64,000 nucleotides of DNA from Myxococcota bacterium (GTDB lineage: Bacteria; Myxococcota; JAJVIH01), in contig JAJVIH010000013.1 in NCBI GenBank assembly GCA_022072125.1, positions 54,033-118,032 of the forward strand, written 5' to 3'. Below the pieces are notes generated by a model that worked only from the letters and a program-made list of their open reading frames with translations, searched no databases and was not told the DNA's origin. The translations under genes were made by a program, and so were the position numbers. The first letter of the stretch is position 1; every line of letters begins with the position of its first letter. Of this stretch, positions 8,145-15,925 are shown in pieces.

Positions 8145-10373
8145 TCACGCCTCCTTGCCCAGAATCAGTTGCCGCAGCGCCTTGTCGCTGCGCGTGTACT
8201 CGCGCAGACGCCCGTCGTTCAGCACGAAGATGCGCTCGAAATGCAGCGCCACGTCGGGGTGATTGGTCAGCACCAGCAGGGTTGCGCTGTGCTCCGTTCC
8301 GCAAATGGCGGAGAGAATCCGCGCCCGGTTGACGATGTCCATGTCATCCAGGGTTCCGTCCAGCACCAGCAGGCGAGGCTGTTCGGCCAGCGCGCGCGCC
8401 AGCGACAATTTACGGACCTGCTGATCGGATAGGGGAGAGCCGTTGGCCCCCAGTCCGGTATGAATGCCATCGGGCAGCGCCTGCACTTCATCCAGCAGCC
8501 CCACCGCGTTCAGATAGTCGCGGATTTGCTGCGGGGTCACCCCCGGGCGGCCCAGGGATACGTTGTCGGCGATGGCGCCATGGATGACTTCGCCACGCCG
8601 CACCAGCACCACATTCTTGCGCAGGCTTTCCAGGTGCAGGGCGCTGATCTCCACGCCATCGGCCTTCACGCGCCCATGGACCGGGCGGCGTATGCCGTAC
8701 AGGATTTCCGCCAGCGTGGTTTTTCCCGAATTGCCGGGGCCGAACACCACCACATGCTGCCCCGGCAGGATCCGCATGGAGATGCCGTGCAAAACCGTCT
8801 GGCCGCTCGCATGGGTGTAACTGACGTCTTCGAGTTCCAGTTCCAGCCCGCCCTCTCGCGAGGGAAGATAATCTCCGGCGTTGCGTTCGAGCGGCAGGTC
8901 GAGGATATAACCCAGCTTGTCCACGCCGGCCACCAGATCGTAGTAGCTTTCAAGCTGTTTCCCGAACTTGCTGAACGCCGCCAGCACGGCCGCCAGGATC
9001 AGTTCGGAGGCGATGAGCTGGCCCAGCGTCAGTTGCCGGTCAATCACCAGCCAGCCGCCCAGGCTGAGCAGCAACACGTTTCCCAGCACTTGAAACGACA
9101 GCGAACCGATGATCTGCCGCAAGAGCACGCGGAAGGATCGCCTGCGGGCGGTGAGATAACGCCGCGCGACCGCGTCCGCACGGTTCATGGCGTAGTCCGC
9201 GCCCCCGCCCTGCTTGAACAGGATGGGCGCGCGGGCGATTTCCTCCAGCCAGGCCGCGGCCTCGTATTTCGCCACGGACTCCTCAATCTTCGTCCGTACG
9301 CCTCCAAAACCCAGGCCAAAAATCACAAAGCTGATGAAAAGAATCAGGAAAATTGCATACACCAGCAGCCAGGGATGGTACGCGGCCAGCAACACCAGCC
9401 CCACGCACGCCTGCAGCACCGTGGTCAGGCCATCCACCAGCAGCACCGCCGCCGCTTTCTGCACCGTCATCACGTCAAAAAAGCGGTTCACCAGTTCGGG
9501 AACATAGGTCCGGCCCATGCTTTCCAGGTTCACCCGCGGCAAACGGAACGCCGCGTCCGCCACCATCCGCACAAACAGGCGCCGCGAGAGGATCTCAATC
9601 ACGTACATCTGCATGGCGCGCAGCGCGGCGGAAGCCGTCAATCCCAGCAGAAGCAGAAATCCAAGCACCAACAAGGGCTGGAGCAGGGTGCCAAAGCCGA
9701 CGGTATTGACGAACGACTGCACCACCACCGGCGTGACCAGGGTGAACAGGCCGATGGCCACCGAATATCCGGCGATGACCCAGACATCCTTGCGTTCGCT
9801 GCGAACCAGCGCCCACAGCCGCGCCAGCGGTGAGCCGTGCGGATGATAATCCCCCGGCTGCTCATGGCCCGTGGCGTGCGTTGCGATGGCCAGGCTGTTG
9901 GACATCCCTTGCATGGGAGCAATCGGCTCCGCTGCCGCCAGCCAGATCGCCGGATCTCCAGCCTCCGCCGCAAGCTGGTCCATGGGGAAGCGCCGGACCT
10001 CCACGCCATCCGGATTGAGCAGCCGGAAGATTTCCTCCCCCGGCTGCTTGAACAAAACCAACAGGCGCCGCTCCTCCACGATCAGGGAACACAAGGTCAA
10101 CTGCCGGATGGCGGCGGGGGAAGTCTCCGCGCTCCAGCGCACCGGGGTGGCGTGCATGCCCAGCGCTTCCGCGGCGAGCAGCATCCGGTTGAGCCAGTCC
10201 GGACAATCACTTTCCCGGGTGGCCCAGACCTGGTTCAACACCGTGCGGGCGATGATCGGATTAAATTCCAGCCCAAGGGCCTGGCTCAGCAAATCCAGCG
10301 CCTGGAGGTGCGCCTGGAACTCCGGCCCATTTTCTCCGGCCCTGTCAACGCCCTGTTCCAGCGGCTCCCCCAT
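8145..10373 (-). CDS. ABC exporter with degenerate ATPase motifs and C39-like N-domain
   Basis: Predicted inner-membrane ATPase/permease of a type-I-like exporter, 742 aa. Residues 1-150 resemble the C39-like domain of HlyB/PCAT exporters but lack an obvious catalytic Cys/His/Asp set. Residues 195-470 are the transmembrane domain; 510-735 the nucleotide-binding domain. Walker A is GPGNSGKTT (545-553). Other motifs deviate: the Q-loop Gln is Arg (R593), the signature is LSDQQ (648-652) rather than LSGGQ, and the Walker B Asp672 is followed by Gly673 instead of the catalytic Glu. The H-switch His705 is kept. Next in the operon are hlyD-like (2 nt) and tolC-like genes. An AAGGAG lies 12 nt before the ATG. 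Confidence 0.88.
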   Translation of the reverse strand: MGEPLEQGVDRAGENGPEFQAHLQALDLLSQALGLEFNPIIARTVLNQVWATRESDCPDWLNRMLLAAEALGMHATPVRWSAETSPAAIRQLTLCSLIVEERRLLVLFKQPGEEIFRLLNPDGVEVRRFPMDQLAAEAGDPAIWLAAAEPIAPMQGMSNSLAIATHATGHEQPGDYHPHGSPLARLWALVRSERKDVWVIAGYSVAIGLFTLVTPVVVQSFVNTVGFGTLLQPLLVLGFLLLLGLTASAALRAMQMYVIEILSRRLFVRMVADAAFRLPRVNLESMGRTYVPELVNRFFDVMTVQKAAAVLLVDGLTTVLQACVGLVLLAAYHPWLLVYAIFLILFISFVIFGLGFGGVRTKIEESVAKYEAAAWLEEIARAPILFKQGGGADYAMNRADAVARRYLTARRRSFRVLLRQIIGSLSFQVLGNVLLLSLGGWLVIDRQLTLGQLIASELILAAVLAAFSKFGKQLESYYDLVAGVDKLGYILDLPLERNAGDYLPSREGGLELELEDVSYTHASGQTVLHGISMRILPGQHVVVFGPGNSGKTTLAEILYGIRRPVHGRVKADGVEISALHLESLRKNVVLVRRGEVIHGAIADNVSLGRPGVTPQQIRDYLNAVGLLDEVQALPDGIHTGLGANGSPLSDQQVRKLSLARALAEQPRLLVLDGTLDDMDIVNRARILSAICGTEHSATLLVLTNHPDVALHFERIFVLNDGRLREYTRSDKALRQLILGKEA

Positions 10374-10706
10374 TGGTGACCCGGTCTCCTTCTGTTATCG
10401 GGATCTGGCGGTCCAGCCACGCCCGCGAGTTCATTTCATCGCGGCATGGCGTGGCGAATGGACACACCAGACAGAGATAATCATCCCTGTTGCAGGAGCA
10501 ATCTCACGTATAACCGGGATTTGAAAATTTTCCGGGCGAAAGGGCGCATCCGCCGTGGAACCCCGCCGGGAGACCCTTTCGTCCGCGCCGCCTGTCTGAG
10601 ATTTCTCATGGCTGCTTGCAGGCGGGCAGGGCAGGCTCTCCATGGGAGACCCCGGAGGCGCGTCCTCCGGCATTGCCGGCAAAGCCCGGGAAAAAGGGAT
10701 AAGGCC
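10374..10706. other. Intergenic region between ABC and radical SAM genes
   Basis: About 330 bp separating divergent genes. The frame of the radical SAM gene stays open upstream to 10446, but the translated extension (Arg/Cys-rich, low complexity) looks non-coding. There is an AT-rich patch around 10480-10535 that contains the short palindrome GAAAATTTTC (10523-10532). I could not assign convincing -35/-10 pairs. Confidence 0.45.
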
Positions 10707-11744
10707 ATGCCCCGTGACTTTTTTGATCGTCTTCGCCTGATGAGACATTACCTGAATGGCGGCGGCCCCGTTCCCGGACCGTCTTCCATCCTGATTGAGA
10801 CCACCAACCGCTGCAATCTTTTTTGCCCCATGTGCCCCCGGACCGGGCAGGCGAACCTGCAAAAGGACATGGACAGCGGACTGCTCTTTTCCCTGATTGA
10901 CGAATTCGCCCGGCTGGGCGGCGACCATGTTTACCTGTACGGACTCGGCGAGCCCTTTCTGGATCAACGCATCTTCGACATTCTGGCCCGGTGCCGCCGC
11001 CGCGGCCTGGGAACCATCCTCTCCACCAACGCAACCCTGCTGAACGCGCGGCGGCGGAAACAGTTTCTCGATACCGGATGCGATTATCTTCTTATCGGTC
11101 TGGACGGCGCCACCCGGGAAACCTATTCCCGGTATCGTCATGGCGGGGATTTCGATGAGGTGACCGGAAATGTCCGCGAACTGGCCCGTGAAAAACACAC
11201 CCGCAATATCCCCATGACGCTGACGGTTCAGTTCATCCGCATGCCGGGGAATCTGCACGAACAGGATCAGTTTATTGACTGCTGGTCGAAGGTCCCGGGC
11301 GTGGACAGCATCCGCATCAAGGATGAAGACATCGGCATTCCGGATCACGCCCTGTACGAGGAGGATGGCCACCTGCGGAAAAACCCCTGTTTTCTGCTGT
11401 GGCGCGGGCCATTGGTCATCCGCTGCAACGGAGACGTGTATCCCTGTTACCACTATGCCGATCACGGCGAGCCGATTGGGAATATCTGGCGGCAACCGCT
11501 GGAGTCGCTGTGGAATTCCCCGGCGATGCAATCCCTGCGGGAGTTGCATCTACAACGCCGCGCCGCCCAGGATCGCCTGTGCGCGTCCTGCGCCTGCGCC
11601 CGGCCCCGGTTGCCCTTTGTGCTGGGGGCCATGGCCCTCCGCGGGACAACGGTGCGGCGGCTGGTCCCCCTTGCGGAACGGGCGGCGCTGACCTGGCAAG
11701 GACTTTTCAGCGAAACCCGGTTGAAGAAAGCCCGGCCGGAGTAA
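10707..11744 (+). CDS. Radical SAM/SPASM-domain protein
   Basis: Radical SAM enzyme of about 345 aa with the cluster-binding motif CNLFCPMC (CxxxCxxC) near residue 40 after the usual first beta strand (ILIETTNRC). A C-terminal SPASM-type region has conserved Cys residues (KNPCFLLWRG, RCNGDVYPCYHYADHGEPIGN, CASCAC), suggesting auxiliary Fe-S binding. Such proteins modify peptides or cofactors; the substrate is unknown and no precursor peptide is evident nearby. ATG 10707 is preceded closely by AAGG, and the longer frame upstream lacks family similarity. It converges with the TetR gene. Confidence 0.88.
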   Translation: MPRDFFDRLRLMRHYLNGGGPVPGPSSILIETTNRCNLFCPMCPRTGQANLQKDMDSGLLFSLIDEFARLGGDHVYLYGLGEPFLDQRIFDILARCRRRGLGTILSTNATLLNARRRKQFLDTGCDYLLIGLDGATRETYSRYRHGGDFDEVTGNVRELAREKHTRNIPMTLTVQFIRMPGNLHEQDQFIDCWSKVPGVDSIRIKDEDIGIPDHALYEEDGHLRKNPCFLLWRGPLVIRCNGDVYPCYHYADHGEPIGNIWRQPLESLWNSPAMQSLRELHLQRRAAQDRLCASCACARPRLPFVLGAMALRGTTVRRLVPLAERAALTWQGLFSETRLKKARPE

Positions 11745-11776
11745 AACTTCCGGGCGGAAAAGAACCCAGCTTCCGT

Positions 11777-11794
11777 CCGCCGGCGCCGCGGCGG
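11777..11794. terminator. GC-rich hairpin between convergent genes
   Basis: CCGCCG-GCGCCG-CGGCGG forms a 6-bp stem in the 94-bp gap between the convergent radical SAM and TetR genes. There is no T-run, so its role as a terminator is uncertain. Confidence 0.25.
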
Positions 11795-11838
11795 GCTTCC
11801 CGGCCCTGATTGAAGGGGTGTGGCAGGACCAGAAGCCG

Positions 11839-12471
11839 TTATTTGTCTCGCGGCGGAACCATCAATCCACCCGCCATCCAGAATTGTGAAGCAGCCATGG
11901 CCTTCCGGTAATCACCGGCCACGCCGCCAATCGGGCCGGGCAACTGCCCTTCCACATATAGTGTGGCCAGGCCATGCACCTGGCTCCAGCACAACAGGGC
12001 GATTTCCATGACATCCCCGGCGCGCATCACCCCCGCCTGCTGGCAATTCACGATGCATTCCACCAGTACGCCGAAGGAATCCGCGCCCGCCGCCGCCAGG
12101 CTGGGGTATTTGTCGTCCATCGGAACGTCGGAACTGAACATCAGCCGGAAATGGCCCGGATGCTCCACCGCGAAGCGGAGGTATCCAACGCCGCTGGCGT
12201 TGAAGCGGGCGGCGGGGTCACTTCCCGCGATGGACATTTCATCGCGCATGCTCCGGCTCATCAGCCGGAATCCCTCTTCCGCCACGGCGGCGATCAGGGC
12301 CTCCTTGCCGTCGAAATGCCGGTAGGGCGCCGCATGGGATACCCCCGCCCGGCGGGCCGCTTCGCGCAGGGTCAGGCCGCGCGCGCCGTTTTCTTGCACC
12401 AACTCCAGCGCGGCGTGAATCAGGGCCGCCCGCAAATCACCGTGATGGTAAGGTTTTTTTTCATCCGCCAT
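11839..12471 (-). CDS. TetR/AcrR-family transcriptional regulator
   Basis: 210-aa repressor-type protein. The N-terminal HTH is classic (LTLREAARRAGVSHAAPYRHFDGKEALIAAVAEEGF, about residues 33-68), and a WHG-like ligand-binding region follows. It is transcribed divergently from the carotenoid oxygenase. The 108-bp gap holds a perfect 39-bp palindrome, so autoregulation plus control of the oxygenase is the natural reading. The effector is likely small and hydrophobic, perhaps an apocarotenoid, but that is inference. Length and start (ATG 12471) match the family. Confidence 0.92.
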   Translation of the reverse strand: MADEKKPYHHGDLRAALIHAALELVQENGARGLTLREAARRAGVSHAAPYRHFDGKEALIAAVAEEGFRLMSRSMRDEMSIAGSDPAARFNASGVGYLRFAVEHPGHFRLMFSSDVPMDDKYPSLAAAGADSFGVLVECIVNCQQAGVMRAGDVMEIALLCWSQVHGLATLYVEGQLPGPIGGVAGDYRKAMAASQFWMAGGLMVPPRDK

Positions 12472-12490
12472 GGAGATGAATCATGTCCGG

Positions 12491-12529
12491 ATTGTTTCCA
12501 ATGTCAACAATGTTGACATTGGAAACAAT
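12491..12529. promoter_or_regulatory. Perfect 39-bp palindromic operator (TetR/carotenoid oxygenase)
   Basis: The half-site ATTGTTTCCAATGTCAACA (12491-12509) is followed by one A and then its exact reverse complement (12511-12529). The palindrome contains a TTGACA on each strand. Rightward, TTGACA (12512-12517) with an 18-bp spacer reaches TATGTT (12536-12541). Leftward, TTGACA (12507-12502) reaches a weaker CATGAT. A dimer pair bound here would cover both -35 boxes. The operator role is inferred from symmetry and from the flanking TetR gene. Confidence 0.8.
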
Positions 12530-12579
12530 ATGGTTTATGTTTTCACTAGAAACATCAATCGCCCGCAAGGAGCCATCCC

Positions 12580-14064
12580 ATGTCCACTCCACTGCAGCAA
12601 CATGCCTCCCCGGCCTCCGCCGCCACCACGGCGGAGGGGGCGCCGGGTTCCGCATCCCCCAAACGCGCCTGGACCGGCGCGCTTCGGGACCTGCCCCGCG
12701 AACATGGCTTCGAGCCGCTTCGCATCGAGGGGAAGCTTCCGGAGTGGCTGCATGGAACCTTGTATCGCAACGGCCCGTCGCTGATGTCCAACTTTGGCCA
12801 TGGATACCGGCACTGGTTTGACGGCGACGGGGCGATCAGCGCGGTCCGTTTTCAGGGTGGGGCCGCCTGGGGCGCGGTGAAAGTGGTTCAGTCCGCCGGC
12901 CTGACGGAGGAACGCCGGGCGGGCCGTCCATTGTTTGGCGGTTATGGTACGCCCGCGCCCTCGTGGCTGAGCCGCGTATTCGCGCGCGGCGGCAAAAACG
13001 CGGCCAATACCTCGGTGATGATGTGGCAGGGGCGGTTGCTGGCCCTGTGGGAAGGAGGACATCCCACCGGACTGAAACCGGAAGACCTGTCCACCATTGG
13101 CGAAACCGATCTGGGCGGCGTGGTCATCAAGAATTTTTCGGCGCATCCTCACTACGTGCGCAAGCACAAGGCGTTTTTCAATTTCGGCGTGCGCTATGGC
13201 AAGGACTGCCTGCTGGATATCTACCGCCTGCCCAATTCTGGCGCGGCCTCCCGGCTTGCCAGCATCAAACTGGCGGGCGCGACGATGATCCACGATTTCA
13301 TCACGACGGAGGATCACCTGATCTTTTTCGCGCCGCCGTTGCGCCTGAACTCCCTCAGGCTGCTGGCGGGCATTGGCTGCTATTCGGAGAATCTGCGCTG
13401 GCGTCCGGAGGAGGGAACCCAGGTGCTGGTGGTTCCCATCGCCAACCCGGAACAGCACAAATCCTTCGTCATCGAGCCGTTCTATCAATGGCATTTCTGC
13501 AACGCCTTTGAAGAAGGTGGCGAACTGGTTGTGGACGTGGTCCGTTACCCGGATTTCTCCTCCAACCACTGGTTGAAAACCGTCCCCTCCGGACAAACCG
13601 AAGGCGTCATGCAGGGAACGCTGCAGCGTGCGCGGCTCAATCCGGCCGCCGGCAAGGTGAGTTTCACCCCCTTGTTCGAGCGTTCATGCGAATTTCCCCG
13701 CGTCGCGCCCCAAAAGACGGGCATTCCCCATCGCTTCGCCTGGATGGCCGCCCATGCCAGCGAAGCGGACGCCCGGCACGAGATGTTCAACCAGGTGGCG
13801 AAAGTGGACGTGAACAGCGGCCATGGCGAAACCATCGTGCTTGGACCTGGGCAATATCCTTCGGAGCCCATATTCGTGCAGCGGCCCGGCGCGGTTGACG
13901 AGGATGACGGCTGCGTGCTGTCACTGGCGTATGACGCCGCTTCCCGCACCAGCCACATCGCCGTGCTGGATGGACGCCGCCCCGGAGAGGGTCCGCTGGC
14001 CCGCGCCTGGTTTGATCTTCACCTGCCGTTGACCTTTCACGGCGGTTGGGCGAACGGAGAATGA
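12580..14064 (+). CDS. Carotenoid oxygenase (RPE65/CCD family)
   Basis: Non-haem Fe(II) dioxygenase that cleaves carotenoids, apocarotenoids or, in some members, stilbenoids; 494 aa. The four iron-ligand His are visible in family context: H189 (SAHPHY), H238 (MIHDF), H305 (WHFCNAFEEGG) and H487 (TFHGGW). The N-terminal signature LYRNGP and the WFDGDG turn are also present. AAGGAG lies 8 nt before ATG 12580. It is alone on its strand, facing the TetR regulator across the palindrome, and is followed by a hairpin. No carotenoid biosynthesis gene is in the window, so the substrate is unknown and could be taken from outside. Confidence 0.95.
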   Translation: MSTPLQQHASPASAATTAEGAPGSASPKRAWTGALRDLPREHGFEPLRIEGKLPEWLHGTLYRNGPSLMSNFGHGYRHWFDGDGAISAVRFQGGAAWGAVKVVQSAGLTEERRAGRPLFGGYGTPAPSWLSRVFARGGKNAANTSVMMWQGRLLALWEGGHPTGLKPEDLSTIGETDLGGVVIKNFSAHPHYVRKHKAFFNFGVRYGKDCLLDIYRLPNSGAASRLASIKLAGATMIHDFITTEDHLIFFAPPLRLNSLRLLAGIGCYSENLRWRPEEGTQVLVVPIANPEQHKSFVIEPFYQWHFCNAFEEGGELVVDVVRYPDFSSNHWLKTVPSGQTEGVMQGTLQRARLNPAAGKVSFTPLFERSCEFPRVAPQKTGIPHRFAWMAAHASEADARHEMFNQVAKVDVNSGHGETIVLGPGQYPSEPIFVQRPGAVDEDDGCVLSLAYDAASRTSHIAVLDGRRPGEGPLARAWFDLHLPLTFHGGWANGE

Positions 14065-14090
14065 CCGGCCCACATTCCAATGCCTGCCAT

Positions 14091-14114
14091 GGCGCCCGCT
14101 TTTCAGCGGGCGCC
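14091..14114 (+). terminator. Strong hairpin after carotenoid oxygenase
   Basis: GGCGCCCGCT-TTTC-AGCGGGCGCC is a perfect 10-bp stem with a 4-nt loop, 26 nt after the oxygenase stop. It lacks a T-run, so it may act as an RNA 3'-end stabiliser or a weak terminator. Confidence 0.5.
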
Positions 14115-14131
14115 GGCGTGTTCAGAAAAAA

Positions 14132-14170
14132 CCAGCCCGCGCCGGATGGGGGAATCCAGGCGCGGGCTGG
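14132..14170 (-). terminator. Rho-independent terminator of the VOC gene
   Basis: Perfect 12-bp stem (CCAGCCCGCGCC / GGCGCGGGCTGG) with a 15-nt loop. On the minus strand it is followed at once by a run of six T (plus-strand A at 14126-14131), the classic intrinsic terminator layout. It lies 27 nt downstream of the VOC gene stop. Confidence 0.85.
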
Positions 14171-14197
14171 GAACGGATCGGAAGGATCCGGTTCAGG

Positions 14198-15001
14198 TTA
14201 TCCCTGTTTGGGCATGCGATCTTCCCACAGGCCGAAGACCGCGCCAGTGGTATCCTCGCAGACGCTCATCACGCCCATGTTGGGGATTTCCATGTTGGCC
14301 ATCATCACCTTGCCGCCCGCCTTTTTGACCTTCTCCGTGGCTTCGGCGCAGTTCGCCACCAACAGGTACTTCTGCCAGAACGACGGGGCGCCCTTGGCCT
14401 CCGGCGGCATCTTCATCATGCCGGCGCTCCAGTGATCATTGCGGAAGAAGGTGGTGTAGGGCCGTCCGCCCATGTTTTCGGTTTTGGCGGTCCAGCCGAA
14501 AATCTCGCTGGCGAATTTGCCGGAGAGATCCTCGTTGTTGGTGAGGAGTTCGTTCCAGCAGATTTCCCCCACTTTGGGCGGGGTCTTGGCGTTGGCCTTG
14601 TCCTCTTCCTCGCGGCCTTCGACGAACTTGAACGGGGCGATGGCGGCGCCGGTGGAATCGGCGATCATGCAGAAACGGCCCACATCGGGAATATCCATGG
14701 GCGGAACCAGCACCTTGCCGCCCAGCTTTTCGGCCTTTTTGGCCGCCGCGTCCACGTCGAGCACGGTGCAGTAGGCGATCCAGTGCGACGGCACGCCTTT
14801 CATGGAGGGGTCGAGCGGGGCAAAGCCGCCCAGGCTCTCACCGTTGTTGTTGAACATGGTGTACTTCATGCCGCCCATGTCCTGTTCGGTGAAGGTCCAG
14901 CCCATGACCGCGCCGTAGAATTTCTTGGCTTTTTCCACGTCGGAAGTGTTGAGATCGTACCACACAAAGCGGCCCTGGCTGGCGAAAGGTTTAGCGCCCA
15001 T
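14198..15001 (-). CDS. Tandem VOC-superfamily (glyoxalase-like) protein
   Basis: 267 aa consisting of two vicinal-oxygen-chelate half-domains. Each has a beta-alpha-beta-beta-beta repeat, beginning FVWYDLNTSDVEKAKKFYG (about 12-30) and ICWNELLTNNEDLSGKFASEIFG (about 150-172). The arrangement matches the CFP32-like family, a group of metal-binding proteins with no fixed reaction. An AGGAG lies 9 nt before the ATG. The gene is monocistronic: its own AT-rich upstream region on one side and a strong terminator on the other. Confidence 0.9.
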   Translation of the reverse strand: MGAKPFASQGRFVWYDLNTSDVEKAKKFYGAVMGWTFTEQDMGGMKYTMFNNNGESLGGFAPLDPSMKGVPSHWIAYCTVLDVDAAAKKAEKLGGKVLVPPMDIPDVGRFCMIADSTGAAIAPFKFVEGREEEDKANAKTPPKVGEICWNELLTNNEDLSGKFASEIFGWTAKTENMGGRPYTTFFRNDHWSAGMMKMPPEAKGAPSFWQKYLLVANCAEATEKVKKAGGKVMMANMEIPNMGVMSVCEDTTGAVFGLWEDRMPKQG

Positions 15002-15320
15002 TGTATCGGCTCCTGTATGAGTTTGGATGAGGGACAGCGGTTCCCCGGGACGCCGTGAGCGGAACAGAACTCATGATCTTTCCCGGTGAGCGGATTTATT
15101 GCATATACATGTTTGATATGTCAAGCGGATTTTCTGAACAGAATAAATTCTGTACAAATTTTCTGATAACCACGGATTCCCGGACTATTCATCGTCCGCC
15201 GCCCCAAATTGGCGGAAACGCAGCACCCGGGCCACCCGCAACCGGGACGGACCGGAACAGTGGGTAACCGGAGACACGCGGCGGGCTGGAGGCGCTAAGG
15301 TGTTGAACCTCCCGGAGGCG
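15002..15320. other. Intergenic region upstream of VOC gene
   Basis: About 320 bp without a credible gene. The AT-rich part (15080-15180) holds the likely VOC promoter, including a minus-strand TTGACA at 15124-15119 without a good -10, and the 16-bp inverted repeat at 15138-15153. Near the receiver gene, GGAGGCGCTA occurs twice (15288-15297 and 15314-15323) as a short direct repeat. Confidence 0.5.
15138..15153. promoter_or_regulatory. Inverted repeat upstream of VOC promoter
   Basis: ACAGAAT-AA-ATTCTGT is a perfect 7-bp inverted repeat with a 2-nt spacer, about 14 nt upstream of a minus-strand TTGACA (15124-15119). Its position just upstream of a possible -35 fits an activator or repressor site for the VOC gene. 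No cognate regulator is adjacent. Confidence 0.4.
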
Positions 15321-15722
15321 CTAGCGCGATACCCCCGGCGAGGAGCCGCCCGCGAGCAGATTCTGCAACAACGGATGAAGCTCCATCAGCGGCAAGGGTT
15401 TGGTCAGGACTTCGATCGCGCCCAGTTCCAGCGCGCGGTTGCGCTCGGCGGGCAGGCTGGAAGTGGTGACCACCACCACCGGAATTTCGCTGAGGGAGGG
15501 CTGTCCCTTGATCCAGGCCAGAAAATCAAAGCCATCCATGCCCTGCAGGCGGATATCCAGCAGGATCAAATCCACGGGCCGTCCCTGCCAGTTCTTGAGC
15601 ATGTTCATGGCGGTTTCCGCCGAGGCGGCCGGAACGATCTCGGCGCCGCCGCTGCGCAGGGCCATGCTGGCGAGCTGCAGATGATCGGGATTGTCTTCTA
15701 TGACCAAAATCTTGCGCGGCAT
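15321..15722 (-). CDS. Stand-alone receiver-domain response regulator
   Basis: CheY-like protein of about 133 aa. The acidic pocket (VIEDNPDH), phosphoacceptor Asp in LILLDIRLQG, the Thr/Ser switch (VVVTTS) and the Lys in LTKPLP are all present, so it should be phosphorylatable. There is no output domain. ATG 15722 matches the normal receiver start; a GTG 28 codons upstream is open but lacks similarity. No Shine-Dalgarno is visible, and a stable hairpin (15739-15753) lies just upstream. Cognate kinase unknown; none is adjacent. Confidence 0.9.
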   Translation of the reverse strand: MPRKILVIEDNPDHLQLASMALRSGGAEIVPAASAETAMNMLKNWQGRPVDLILLDIRLQGMDGFDFLAWIKGQPSLSEIPVVVVTTSSLPAERNRALELGAIEVLTKPLPLMELHPLLQNLLAGGSSPGVSR

Positions 15723-15738
15723 TTGTTGTATGCAACAC

Positions 15739-15753
15739 CCTTGGCGCCCAAGG
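15739..15753 (-). promoter_or_regulatory. Hairpin in leader of receiver gene
   Basis: CCTTGG-CGC-CCAAGG forms a 6-bp stem, 3-nt loop hairpin 16 nt upstream of the receiver start codon. It could affect ribosome access on a leader that lacks a clear Shine-Dalgarno. Role inferred. Confidence 0.3.
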
Positions 15754-15925
15754 ACGTCCGGGTCAACGAACGGATTTCGTATCAAGATTGAACAATCCGA
15801 TAACACATTTGATCGGATGCTTCAACCTGTCACCCCGCATTTTTCAGATTTCCAGGGGCGCGAAGTGACGTGCAAGGGGGCGCTTTTCTAGATAGAGCAA
15901 GAACCGTGCGGCCAGGAACAACAGT

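Noticed and set aside
8143..8304. Upstream extension of the HlyD frame
   Set aside because: It lies inside the ABC gene, and ATG 8142 has a perfect AAGGAGG, so the extension is a frame shadow.
10446..10706. N-terminal extension of the radical SAM frame
   Set aside because: The frame is open but the translated sequence is Arg/Cys-rich and unlike the family, and ATG 10707 has AAGG just upstream.
15055..15267. 70-codon open frame upstream of the VOC gene
   Set aside because: AT-rich promoter-like DNA, no ribosome site, no recognisable protein.
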